Positions 14,343-24,307 of a stretch of DNA of 44,541 nucleotides are shown here, in pieces. Location of the stretch: assembly GCA_017474515.1 (NCBI GenBank), contig JAFVHN010000100.1, forward strand, positions 1 to 44,541, written 5' to 3'. Under the pieces are notes generated by a model. The model was not told the origin of the DNA and searched no databases. It saw only the letters and a program-made list of their open reading frames with translations. A program made the position numbers and the translations under genes. Every line of letters begins with the position of its first letter. Position 1 is the first letter of the stretch. The stretch comes from Prevotella sp. (GTDB lineage: Bacteria > Bacteroidota > Bacteroidia > Bacteroidales > Bacteroidaceae).

Positions 14343-15659
14343 ATGAAACATCGAACTATCCTTCTGGCCGTGCTTCTTGCCCTGGCATTGTTGCCGGCGG
14401 TGGCCCAGGTGGCTGCCGACGACGACACGAAATATGCCACGGCGATGCTCAAGCCCGGCACCGTGGCCCCCGATTTCAAGATGAAGACCCTGGAGGGCAA
14501 GACCTTCCGCCTGAACAAGCAAACGCGCGGAAACTATGTGGTGCTCGATTTCTGGGCATCGTGGTGCGGCGATTGCCGCAAGGACATGCCCAACCTTCAG
14601 CGCATCTTCCGCAAATTCGCGCCCAAGGGCGTGCAATTCGTGGGCATCTCGATGGACACCGACCGCCAGAAATGGGCCGAGGCCGTGGCCAAATATGGCA
14701 TCGGTTACACCCAGGTGAGCGAGCTCGTAGCCTTCAAGGAAACGCAGATTTCCCAGCTCTACGGCGTGAAGTGGATTCCCTCCATGTACCTGCTCGACCC
14801 CGAGGGCAAGGTGGTGCTGGCCACCGTGATGAGCGACAAGCTGGAGCGCACGCTCACCGAGCTTTTTGCACCCCGTGAGCGCACCGCCGTGGGTCAGGAG
14901 GAGCGCGTGAGCATCGACGGCGCCCGCGGCCGCCTCTCAGCCATCATTTCTAAGCCGCAATTGCAGGCCGGCGACCGCTGCCCCATGGCGGTGCTCTGCC
15001 ACGGCTTCGGCGGGCGGAAAGACGGGCCCATGTTTGAGCTCATTGCCGACACGCTGGCCGCCCACGGCATTGCCTCCGTGCGCTTCGACTTCAACGGCCA
15101 CGGCGAGAGCGAGGGCGACTTCCAACACATGACGGTGCCCAATGAGGTGGAAGATGCCAAGCACGTGGTGGCCTACGTGAGCGACCTGCGCTATGTGGAC
15201 AAAATCGCCATCGTGGGACATTCCCAGGGTGGCGTGGTGGCCGCCATGACTGCCGGCGAACTGGAGGCTGGCGACATCGCGGCCGTGGCGTTGATGGCGC
15301 CGGCCGCCGTATTGCGCGACGATGCCATCCGCGGCAACACCATGGGCAAGACCTACGACCCCCTGGACCCGCCGGAATACGTGGAACTATGGGGCAACCA
15401 GCGCCTGGGGCGCGACTATATCAAGTCGGCCTTCCGCCTGCCCATCTACGAAACGGCGGCCAAGTACCAGGGCCCGGCGCTTATCGTACACGGCACTGCC
15501 GACCGCGTGGTGCCCTATACCTACGGCCTGCGCTTCCACGACATCTGGCCGCGAAGCCAGTATGTGGAGCTTGAGGCCTACGACCACGGCTTCTCGCAAA
15601 ACATCTACCGCACCACCGACATCGTTTCACAATGGCTCATCACGGCCCTGGGCCGTTAG
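14343..15659 (+). CDS. Thioredoxin-like / alpha-beta hydrolase fusion protein
   Basis: A 438-residue exported protein with two enzyme folds. Signal peptide about 1-21. Residues 35-178 form a TlpA/AhpC-type thioredoxin domain: APDFKMKTLEG, then WASWCGDC with C75 and C78, and the cis-proline in WIPSMYL. Residues 185-438 are an alpha/beta hydrolase like a cinnamoyl or acyl esterase: oxyanion HGFGG (220-224), nucleophile S294 in GHSQGG, D387 in GTADRVV and H415 in YDHGF. Both active sites look complete. It has its own promoter and lies 27 nt before mlaE. The protein probably works in the periplasm; the substrate is unknown. The start follows a long upstream frame that crosses the promoter and is rejected. 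Confidence 0.92.
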   Translation: MKHRTILLAVLLALALLPAVAQVAADDDTKYATAMLKPGTVAPDFKMKTLEGKTFRLNKQTRGNYVVLDFWASWCGDCRKDMPNLQRIFRKFAPKGVQFVGISMDTDRQKWAEAVAKYGIGYTQVSELVAFKETQISQLYGVKWIPSMYLLDPEGKVVLATVMSDKLERTLTELFAPRERTAVGQEERVSIDGARGRLSAIISKPQLQAGDRCPMAVLCHGFGGRKDGPMFELIADTLAAHGIASVRFDFNGHGESEGDFQHMTVPNEVEDAKHVVAYVSDLRYVDKIAIVGHSQGGVVAAMTAGELEAGDIAAVALMAPAAVLRDDAIRGNTMGKTYDPLDPPEYVELWGNQRLGRDYIKSAFRLPIYETAAKYQGPALIVHGTADRVVPYTYGLRFHDIWPRSQYVELEAYDHGFSQNIYRTTDIVSQWLITALGR

Positions 15660-15686
15660 TCCGACATTTCATCATAACTTCCGGAA

Positions 15687-16433
15687 ATGCTTATCTACAA
15701 GTGGCTTTACGCCTTCGGCAAATACCTGCTCCTCATGGGGCGCACCTTCTCGCGCCCTGAGCGGTTGCGCATGTTCATGAAGAAATACATCCGCGAGATG
15801 CACGCCCTGGGGGTGAACAGCATCGGCATCGTGTTGCTCATTTCGTTTTTCATCGGTGCCGTCATCTGCATCCAGATAAAGTTCAACATCCAGAGCCCGT
15901 GGATGCCGCGCTGGGTGAGCGGATACACCACGCGCGAAATCATGCTCCTGGAGTTCTCGTCAAGCATCATGTGCCTTATCTTGGCCGGAAAAGTGGGGTC
16001 GAGCATCGCCTCCGAGCTCGGCACCATGCGCGTGACGCAACAGATAGACGCCCTCGAAATCATGGGTGTCAACTCCGCCGAATACCTCATCCTTCCGAAG
16101 ATTCTGGGCATGCTGACCATGATGCCCTTCCTCGTCATCTTTTCCTCGGCCATGGGCATCGTGGGCGCCTACGCAACGGCATATATCGGCCATGTGCTCT
16201 CGCCTGACGACCTTACCATCGGCCTCCAGCACGATTTCGTGCCGTGGTTCCTGTGGATGAGCATTATCAAGAGTTCCGTGTTCGCATTCATCATTGCCAG
16301 CGTGAGCTCCTTCTTCGGCTATACCGTGGAGGGCGGAAGCGTGGAAGTGGGAAAAGCCAGCACCGACGCCGTCGTCTCGTCGAGCGTCCTCATCCTCTTT
16401 GCCGACGTTTTCCTCACCGAACTGCTTTCGTAA
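15687..16433 (+). CDS. mlaE: MlaE-type ABC transporter permease
   Basis: A 248-residue inner-membrane permease of the MlaE family, part of the phospholipid transport system that keeps the outer membrane asymmetric. It shows several membrane helices and the typical FIGAVICIQ, KVGSSIASELGTMRVTQQIDALEIMGV and ILPKILGMLTMMPFLVI segments. The ATPase gene follows after a 218-bp repeat-filled gap. It may be co-transcribed with the fusion gene upstream. Confidence 0.95.
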   Translation: MLIYKWLYAFGKYLLLMGRTFSRPERLRMFMKKYIREMHALGVNSIGIVLLISFFIGAVICIQIKFNIQSPWMPRWVSGYTTREIMLLEFSSSIMCLILAGKVGSSIASELGTMRVTQQIDALEIMGVNSAEYLILPKILGMLTMMPFLVIFSSAMGIVGAYATAYIGHVLSPDDLTIGLQHDFVPWFLWMSIIKSSVFAFIIASVSSFFGYTVEGGSVEVGKASTDAVVSSSVLILFADVFLTELLS

Positions 16434-16452
16434 AATCACAGTTCCCTTAAAT

Positions 16453-16640
16453 AATTAGTTGTAATTCGTTTCAAAATATTAGTTGTAATTTGTTCTAATT
16501 AGTGCCAATTAGTTTCAAAAAAAATAAGTCAAAATTAATTCCAATTCGTTTCAAAAAATATTAGTTATAATTAGTTCCAATTCGTGCCAATTAGTTTCAA
16601 AAAAAATTAAGTCAAAATTAATCCCAATTCGTTTCGAAAA
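16453..16640. repeat. AATTnGTTnC array inside the mla operon
   Basis: AATT recurs at 10-bp steps in blocks: 16453, 16463; 16487, 16497, 16507; 16569, 16579, 16589, with further single units at 16543 and 16626. The unit is close to AATTAGTTCC. A longer direct repeat of about 57 bp is superimposed (about 16497-16553 and 16579-16636). It fills the space between mlaE and mlaF and contains no clear promoter. Confidence 0.9.
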
Positions 16641-16651
16641 AAAAGAAGAAC

Positions 16652-17431
16652 ATGATAGAAATCAGGCATTTGAGCAAGTCGTTCGACGACAAAGAAGTGC
16701 TCCACGACATCAACGCCACCTTCGAGAACGGCCTCACCAACCTCATCATCGGCCAGAGCGGCTCGGGAAAGACCGTCCTCATGAAGAACATCGTGGGACT
16801 CCTGGAGCCCACCGCCGGAGAAATCCTCTACGACGGGCGCGACTTCGTGGCCATGTCAAAGCGCGAAAAGGTAAGGCTCAGGCGAGAGATGGGCATGATT
16901 TTCCAAAGCGCGGCACTCTTCGACTCACTCTCGGTGCTGGAAAACGTTATGTTCCCCCTCGACATGTTCTCAAACATGAACCTCCGCGAGCGCAAGAAGC
17001 GTGCGGAGGAATGCCTCGACCGCGTCAACCTCGTGGGCACAGGCAACAAGTTCCCCGGCGAACTCTCGGGAGGCATGCAGAAACGCGTGGCCATAGCGCG
17101 CGCCATCGCCCTCAACCCAAAATACCTGTTTTGCGATGAGCCCAACTCGGGCCTCGACCCCAAGACATCGCTCGTCATCGATGAACTGCTGCATAGCATC
17201 ACCCAGGAATTTCACACCACCACCATCATCAACACCCACGACATGAACTCCGTGATGGGCATCGGCGAGAACATCGTGTTCATCTATAAAGGCACCGCCG
17301 CGTGGAACGGCACCAAGGACGAAATCATGACCTCTACCAACCAGAAACTCAACGACTTCATCTTCGCCTCCGACCTCTTCAAGAAGGTCAAGGAAGAGGA
17401 ACTGGCGCACCACGACAATAAAAAACAGTGA
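16652..17431 (+). CDS. mlaF: MlaF-type ABC transporter ATP-binding protein
   Basis: A 259-residue ATPase partner of MlaE. It shows Walker A GQSGSGKT (34-41), Q-loop at MIFQSAAL, signature LSGGMQ (138-143), Walker B LFCDEP with E163, and a switch histidine in NTHDMNSV. The usual third gene mlaD (MCE protein) does not follow; guaB does, with its own promoter. The MCE partner must be elsewhere. Confidence 0.95.
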   Translation: MIEIRHLSKSFDDKEVLHDINATFENGLTNLIIGQSGSGKTVLMKNIVGLLEPTAGEILYDGRDFVAMSKREKVRLRREMGMIFQSAALFDSLSVLENVMFPLDMFSNMNLRERKKRAEECLDRVNLVGTGNKFPGELSGGMQKRVAIARAIALNPKYLFCDEPNSGLDPKTSLVIDELLHSITQEFHTTTIINTHDMNSVMGIGENIVFIYKGTAAWNGTKDEIMTSTNQKLNDFIFASDLFKKVKEEELAHHDNKKQ

Positions 17432-17450
17432 ACATATTTCCAGCCCTCTG

Positions 17451-17460
17451 CCCCCCCCCC
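17451..17460. repeat. C10 homopolymer
   Basis: Ten consecutive C residues 20 bp after the mlaF stop. It is prone to slippage but outside any gene and about 90 bp before the guaB promoter. Confidence 0.9.
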
Positions 17461-17492
17461 TTCCCCGCCGTCACCGTTAAAATCTCCGTTAA

Positions 17493-19073
<1,581 letters not shown>

Positions 19074-19122
19074 TGGCGGCACTGCGTGCCTAAATGATAA
19101 TGGTACACAACTGATAGAGGAA

Positions 19123-19155
19123 GGAGTTTGGGAGTTTAGGAGTATAGGAGTTTAG
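19123..19155. repeat. GGAGTTTA tandem array, 8-bp period
   Basis: Four units GGAGTTTG, GGAGTTTA, GGAGTATA, GGAGTTTA lie between guaB and the chaperone operon. No clear TAnnTTTG promoter is seen between here and 19251. Confidence 0.88.
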
Positions 19156-19250
19156 ACAATACTACCGGCCCTATATTTCAGCGAAAACAACTAACGTCAA
19201 AACACCTCAACTTCCCCAATAGATAATAATACGATAAAACAACAAAGAAA

Positions 19251-20708
19251 ATGATATTTAATATGAAAGCAAACAGAAAATGGTTAGTGGCAGCTTTGTC
19301 ATTTGTCATTTATCAATTTTCATTTAGCCACGTAGTGGCGCAGACCGACGACCCCGTCATCATGATTATCAACGGCCAGCCGGTTCAGCGCTCGGAGTTT
19401 GAATACAGCTTTAACAAGAACAATGCCGAAGGCGTCATCGACAAGAAGTCGGTGGAAGAGTATGTTGACCTGTTCGTGAACTATAAGTTGAAGGTCCAGG
19501 CCGCCCTCGACGAGAAACTTGATACCATGAAGTCGTTCCGCGACGAGTTTGCCACCTACCGCGACCAGCAGATCCGCCCGTCGTTTGTCACCGACGAGGA
19601 CGTGGAGGCCAAGGCGCGCGAAATCTATGACCAGACGCAACAACAGGTGGACTCACTGGGCGGACTGATTCACGCCGCGCACATCCTCCTGATGGTTGAG
19701 CAGAACGCTTCCGAGGCCGTCGATGCCGCCGCCAAGGTGCGCGCCGACAGCATCTACGGAGCACTGAAGGCCGGTGCCGACTTTGAGGAGATGGCCAAGA
19801 AATTCAGCGATGACAAAGGTTCGGCACGCCGCGGCGGCGACCTCAGCTGGATACAGCCGCGCCAGACGGTGAAAGAGTTTGAACAGGCCGCCTACGCCCT
19901 GCAGCCCGGCGAGATGAGCCAGCCCGTGAAGTCGCCCTTCGGCTACCACATCATCCTGATGAAGGAGCGTAGCAACTTCTTCCCCTACGACACCCTGCGC
20001 AACGACATCATACGCTTCATTGAGGCCCGCGGACTGAAAGAGGAAATCGTGGAGAAGAAACTCGACAAGATGACCGAGGAACTGGGCCAGACCAGGGAGC
20101 AGATTCTTGAGCAGCGTGCCATCGACCTCTCGGAGAACGACTCCGACCTGAAGAACCTCATCCGCGAATACCACGACGGCCTGCTGCTTTATGAAATCAG
20201 CAACCGCCTGGTGTGGGACAAGGCCGCCAAGGACGAGGCCGGACTGGCCGCCTACTTCAAGGCCAACAAGAGCAAATACAACTGGGAACAGCCGCGCTAC
20301 AAGGGCATGGCCTACCATGTGAAGGACGCCAAGGACGTGAAGGCCGTGAAGAAAGCCGTGAAGGGCCTGCCCTTCGACAAGTGGGCCGACAAGCTGCGCA
20401 CCACGTTCAACAACGACTCCATCATCCGCATCCGCGTGGAAAAGGGCATCTTCAAGCCCGGCGACCACGCCCTCGTTGACCGCATGGTGTTCAAGAAAGA
20501 CACCATTGCCAAGCCCGTGGAGGGCTATCCCATCGACGCCGTCTTCGGCAAGTTGCTCAAGAAAGGCCCCGAGGAATACAACGACGTGCGCGGACTGGTG
20601 ATTGCCGACTATCAGGACCAGCTTGAGAAGCAATGGGTGGAGGCCCTTCGCCAGCGCTATCAGTTCACCGTGAGAAAAGAGGTGCTTGAAACCGTAAACA
20701 AACATTAA
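19251..20708 (+). CDS. Parvulin-type peptidyl-prolyl isomerase, periplasmic
   Basis: A 485-residue exported folding factor. A signal peptide ends near VVAQ (about residue 31). A SurA/PrsA-like N-terminal chaperone region follows (about 40-135). A parvulin (PpiC) domain lies at about 140-243: HAAHILLMVE, KKFSDDKGSARRGGDLSW, FGYHIILMKER. The C-terminal half resembles a second, degenerate chaperone arm. It acts on outer-membrane proteins in the periplasm. The start may be 19263 instead of 19251. The signal-peptide core is encoded by a CATTT-type simple repeat (19296-19325). Two bases separate it from the next gene, another parvulin. Confidence 0.93.
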   Translation: MIFNMKANRKWLVAALSFVIYQFSFSHVVAQTDDPVIMIINGQPVQRSEFEYSFNKNNAEGVIDKKSVEEYVDLFVNYKLKVQAALDEKLDTMKSFRDEFATYRDQQIRPSFVTDEDVEAKAREIYDQTQQQVDSLGGLIHAAHILLMVEQNASEAVDAAAKVRADSIYGALKAGADFEEMAKKFSDDKGSARRGGDLSWIQPRQTVKEFEQAAYALQPGEMSQPVKSPFGYHIILMKERSNFFPYDTLRNDIIRFIEARGLKEEIVEKKLDKMTEELGQTREQILEQRAIDLSENDSDLKNLIREYHDGLLLYEISNRLVWDKAAKDEAGLAAYFKANKSKYNWEQPRYKGMAYHVKDAKDVKAVKKAVKGLPFDKWADKLRTTFNNDSIIRIRVEKGIFKPGDHALVDRMVFKKDTIAKPVEGYPIDAVFGKLLKKGPEEYNDVRGLVIADYQDQLEKQWVEALRQRYQFTVRKEVLETVNKH

Positions 20709-20710
20709 GC

Positions 20711-22150
20711 ATGAAACCGACCCTGAAACTGGCCCTGCCGATGCTGGCCGTGCTGGCAGTGGCGGCCACCATGAGCGCCGGCCGCCGCCCCCTGGGCGCC
20801 GCCTCACCGTGGGCACAGAGCGACACCGTGGCAAAACCGGCACCGGCCATCAACCCTGCCAGCATCGTTGACGAGGTCATCTGGGTGGTGGGCGACGAAG
20901 CCATCCTGAAGTCGGACGTAGAGAACATGCGGCTGCAGGCCGAGGCCGACGGCGTTCACTGGAGCGGCGACCCCGACTGCACCATCCCCGAGCAGCTGGC
21001 CGTGCAGAAACTCTTCCTGCACCAGGCCGCCATCGACAGTATCGAGGTGACCGAGGCCGAAATCAGCTCTTCGGTTGACCAGCAAATCAACTTCTGGGTG
21101 CAGAACACCGGAGGAAACCAGGAAAAGGTGGAAGAATATTTCAAGAAGTCCATCAACCAGCTGCGGCAGGACCTTCACGAAGACTTCCGCGACCGCCAGC
21201 TCATTGAGAAGATGCGGGCCAAGCTGGTGGAGGACATCAGCGCCTCGCCGGCCGACGTGAGAGCCTACTTCCGCGATATTCCAGAAGACAGCATTCCCTT
21301 TGTGCCCACAGAGGTGGAGGTGCAGATTATTGTGAGGACACCGCGCGTGGAGCCCGAAGAGGTGAACCGCGTGAAAGACCGCCTGCGCGAGTTCACCGAC
21401 AGGGTGACCAACGGCGAGACAACCTTTGCCACGCTGGCACGACTCTACTCTGAGGACCCGGGGTCGGCACGACAGGGTGGGGAACTCGACTACACGGGCC
21501 GAGGAATACTCGACCCCGCCTTCGCCAATGTGGCCTTTAACCTGACCGACCCGAAGAAGATTTCCAAAATCGTGGAAACGGAGTTCGGATACCACATTAT
21601 TCAGCTTATTGACAAAAGGGGCGACAAAATCAAGTGCCGCCATATATTGCTCACCCCGCAGGTGTCGCAAGAGGCGGTGGACCAGGCCACCAACAAGCTC
21701 GACTCGCTGGCCGACGACCTCAGGGCCGGAAAGTTCACCTTCGACGAGGCCGCCACTTTTGTTTCCGACGACAAGGACACCCGCAACAACCACGGCCTGA
21801 TGACCAACAACACCGAACAGCAGCTCACCTCGCGCTTCCGCATGCAGGACCTCCCCACGGAGGTGGCGCGTGTCGTTGACACCATGCAGGTGGGCCAGGT
21901 TTCGCAGGCCTTTGAAATGAGAAACAAAAGGGGAAAGAAAGTTTGCGCCATCGTCAAGCTGAAGAACAGGATTCCCGGCCACCGCGCCACCATCACCGAG
22001 GACTTCCAGGTGCTGCAAAACGTGGTGGTGGCCAAGCGCCGCGAAGACTTCCTGCGCGACTGGGTGAAGAACAAACTCATGCAAACATACGTCAGGCTCA
22101 ACGACCGCTATCGCGGCTGCCAGTTTGAATACGAAGGTTGGATGAAATGA
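20711..22150 (+). CDS. SurA-like periplasmic chaperone / peptidyl-prolyl isomerase
   Basis: A 479-residue exported protein with a long signal region and a SurA-type N-terminal domain (about 45-195, beginning VDEVIWVVGDEAILKSDVE). Two parvulin-like domains follow: one at about 197-300 (LARLYSEDPGSARQGGELDY, FGYHIIQLIDKRG) and a more divergent one at about 302-420 (KCRHILLTPQVSQEAV). It should assist outer-membrane barrel folding. The stop overlaps the next gene by 4 bases (ATGA). Confidence 0.93.
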   Translation: MKPTLKLALPMLAVLAVAATMSAGRRPLGAASPWAQSDTVAKPAPAINPASIVDEVIWVVGDEAILKSDVENMRLQAEADGVHWSGDPDCTIPEQLAVQKLFLHQAAIDSIEVTEAEISSSVDQQINFWVQNTGGNQEKVEEYFKKSINQLRQDLHEDFRDRQLIEKMRAKLVEDISASPADVRAYFRDIPEDSIPFVPTEVEVQIIVRTPRVEPEEVNRVKDRLREFTDRVTNGETTFATLARLYSEDPGSARQGGELDYTGRGILDPAFANVAFNLTDPKKISKIVETEFGYHIIQLIDKRGDKIKCRHILLTPQVSQEAVDQATNKLDSLADDLRAGKFTFDEAATFVSDDKDTRNNHGLMTNNTEQQLTSRFRMQDLPTEVARVVDTMQVGQVSQAFEMRNKRGKKVCAIVKLKNRIPGHRATITEDFQVLQNVVVAKRREDFLRDWVKNKLMQTYVRLNDRYRGCQFEYEGWMK

Positions 22151-23877
22151 CCCACAACCCGCAGCATACACCCACCAGGGGCGGGCACAGAATCGTCATC
22201 GCGGCGGTTTTGTGCCTGTTTGGGCTTTGCCTGGCCTTTTCCCATACGCCGCCACGCGGAAAGGGGAAGCCCAGGCCGAAGACCGACGAGCGCATCTACC
22301 TGGTGCATGCTGACGAACTGTTTTTTGAACAATACGGCCCGCACCCCGATGCGCAGATACTGCGTGGAAAAGTGAGCTTCAAGCACAAAGGGGCCACGCT
22401 GACCTGCGACAGCGCCTATTTCTACGAGGCCACCAACTCGTTTGACGCCTACGGTCACGTCAACATGCGGCAGGGCGACACATTGCGCCTCGTGAGCGAT
22501 TTTGCCCACTACGACGGCGACATGCAGATGGCCTACGCCAGCCGCAACGTGGTGCTCACCCACCGGGCAACGAAACTTTATACCGACAGTCTCATCTGTG
22601 ACCGTCTCTATGAACAAGTGTTTTACCCTGACGGCGGCAAGATGATTGACAAAAACAACGTGCTGGAAAGCCGCACCGGAGTGTATTTCATGGACAACCG
22701 GCAGGCGCAGTTCAATGGCGACGTGGTGCTGGTGAACCCGAAATACCGGCTCGAAACATCGGCCTTGGACTACGACATGGCGGCGTCAACGGCCTTTATC
22801 GTGGCACCCACCGACATCACCTCGGGCGAAAGCGTCATCCACACCTCGTCGGGCAACTACAACACCAGCCGCGACGTGTCGAGGCTCTACGACCGCAGCA
22901 CCATTGTCAACAAGCACAAGACCATCACCGGCGATACCCTCTTCTACGACAAGAACAGCGGCGTGAGCGAGGGTTTCGGAAACGTGGTCTATCAGGACTC
23001 GGAAAACAAAAACCAGCTGTTCTGCGATTATTTCTGGTACAACGAGCAGACGGGGCAGGCCTACGCCACCAAGCGCGCACTGATGGTGGACTATTCTCAG
23101 AAGGACACGCTCTACATGCACGCCGACTCCCTGAAACTATATACTTTTAACATCAACACCGACTCTGTGTGGAGGCGCGTACATTGTTTCAACCATGTCA
23201 GGGCCTACCGCACTGACGTGCAGGCCGTTTGCGACTCGTTGGTTTACAACACGCAGGACTCCTGCATGACCATGTACAAAGACCCCATCGCATGGTACGG
23301 CCCGCGCCAGCTGCTCGGCGAGAAGATTGAGGTCTATATGAACGACAGCACCATCGACTGGGCGCACGTGGTGGGACAGGCTTTCTCGGTGGAAAAGGCC
23401 GACGAGGAGGAACACTACAACCAGGTGTCGTCAACCGAAATGTTTGCCTTCTTCGACGAAGGAGCCATCAGGCGTAGCGATGCCGTGGGCAGCGTGAGGG
23501 CCATCTATTATCCCGTTGACGACAAAGACAGTTCGCTCATCGTCATGGACTATACCGAAACCGACACCCTGCGAATGTTCATGCGCGACCGCAAGATGCA
23601 CAAGATATGGACCAACCGCGCCGAAGGTACCTGGTATCCGCTCACGCAAATCCCGCCGGCCATGAAGACTCTTGCCGGTTTCGCCTGGTTCGACTATATT
23701 CGCCCTGTTGACAAAGACGACATCTTCGTGTGGCGCGGGAAGAGTTCCGGCACCGAGCTGCGCAAGGTGGAACGCCACAGCGCCCCCTTGCAGACGCTGC
23801 CGCCAGTCCATAACAATGAATCCACACCGCCCGATGAGCCTGTTCAAGCCCAGACGACCACGACCATTTCACCATGA
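22147..23877 (+). CDS. OstA/LptA-like LPS-transport protein
   Basis: A 576-residue exported protein of the OstA-like (LptA_2) family, with a signal peptide at about 13-32. It repeats the beta-jellyroll pattern of LptA/LptD-N domains: AQILRGKVSFKHKGATLTCDSAYFYEATNSF, YASRNVVLTHRATKL-like and GDTLFYDKNSGVSEGFGNV-like units. LptA-type proteins bridge LPS across the periplasm. The start ATG overlaps the previous stop (ATGA). An alternative TTG at 22138 is less likely. Neighbouring chaperone genes fit an outer-membrane biogenesis operon. The C-terminus is rich in proline and threonine. Confidence 0.88.
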   Translation: MTHNPQHTPTRGGHRIVIAAVLCLFGLCLAFSHTPPRGKGKPRPKTDERIYLVHADELFFEQYGPHPDAQILRGKVSFKHKGATLTCDSAYFYEATNSFDAYGHVNMRQGDTLRLVSDFAHYDGDMQMAYASRNVVLTHRATKLYTDSLICDRLYEQVFYPDGGKMIDKNNVLESRTGVYFMDNRQAQFNGDVVLVNPKYRLETSALDYDMAASTAFIVAPTDITSGESVIHTSSGNYNTSRDVSRLYDRSTIVNKHKTITGDTLFYDKNSGVSEGFGNVVYQDSENKNQLFCDYFWYNEQTGQAYATKRALMVDYSQKDTLYMHADSLKLYTFNINTDSVWRRVHCFNHVRAYRTDVQAVCDSLVYNTQDSCMTMYKDPIAWYGPRQLLGEKIEVYMNDSTIDWAHVVGQAFSVEKADEEEHYNQVSSTEMFAFFDEGAIRRSDAVGSVRAIYYPVDDKDSSLIVMDYTETDTLRMFMRDRKMHKIWTNRAEGTWYPLTQIPPAMKTLAGFAWFDYIRPVDKDDIFVWRGKSSGTELRKVERHSAPLQTLPPVHNNESTPPDEPVQAQTTTTISP

Positions 23878-24127
23878 GTGGCTCTATGTCAATGAACGGC
23901 GCGACCGGCTGAAAGCCATTGAGCAGCGCGCACGCCGCGAACTCGGCATGACTTCCGATGACCGGCCAGGCCGTCAGCCCTTGTGGAATCACCTGCACGG
24001 TGCCTTCACGACCGACCGCCTGTCGGAAAAGTATCCCAAGGGCCGATTTTTCCTGCGCAGCAACGCACTGGCCGCCTTCCTCCTCGTTATTTCCATCGCC
24101 ATCCTTTTCATCCTGCTTTTCTCGTGA
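23834..24127 (+). CDS. Small protein with C-terminal membrane anchor
   Basis: A 97-residue protein: a basic, proline-rich N-terminus (MSLFKPRRPRPFHHEWLYV), a charged helix (NERRDRLKAIEQRARRELGM) and a single C-terminal membrane helix (AAFLLVISIAILFILLFS). It overlaps the end of the OstA gene by 44 bases in another frame. An alternative start is at 23816. Similar small proteins follow OstA-like genes in Bacteroidetes and are sometimes mislabelled as riboflavin-synthase subunits. The function is unknown; the place in the operon suggests an envelope role. Confidence 0.75.
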   Translation: MSLFKPRRPRPFHHEWLYVNERRDRLKAIEQRARRELGMTSDDRPGRQPLWNHLHGAFTTDRLSEKYPKGRFFLRSNALAAFLLVISIAILFILLFS

Positions 24128-24188
24128 AACAGCGGAGGCGGATTAGATGATTTTCTTCCATAAGATTTTAATCTTTTTTTGAAAATGT

Positions 24189-24219
24189 TTGCTGAAAAGG
24201 AAAAAAGTGCCTATCTTTG
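24189..24219 (+). promoter_or_regulatory. Promoter of the DUF1016 gene
   Basis: TTG at 24189-24191, 20 nt, TATCTTTG at 24212-24219. The leader to the start codon is about 80 nt. Confidence 0.85.
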
Positions 24220-24260
24220 CAACATCCACCTCCACTTTGGCACGAAAAATGCAATTGGGC

Positions 24261-24290
24261 TGCCACCTCTGAATCGGGGTGGCATGTTTT
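24261..24290 (+). promoter_or_regulatory. Leader hairpin before the DUF1016 gene
   Basis: TGCCACC (24261-24267) pairs with GGTGGCA (24278-24284) and is followed by TGTTTTTAT. It has the look of a short terminator within the leader, 18 nt before the start codon, so it might attenuate expression. Confidence 0.5.
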
Positions 24291-24307
24291 TATGATAGGA
24301 AATTAGC

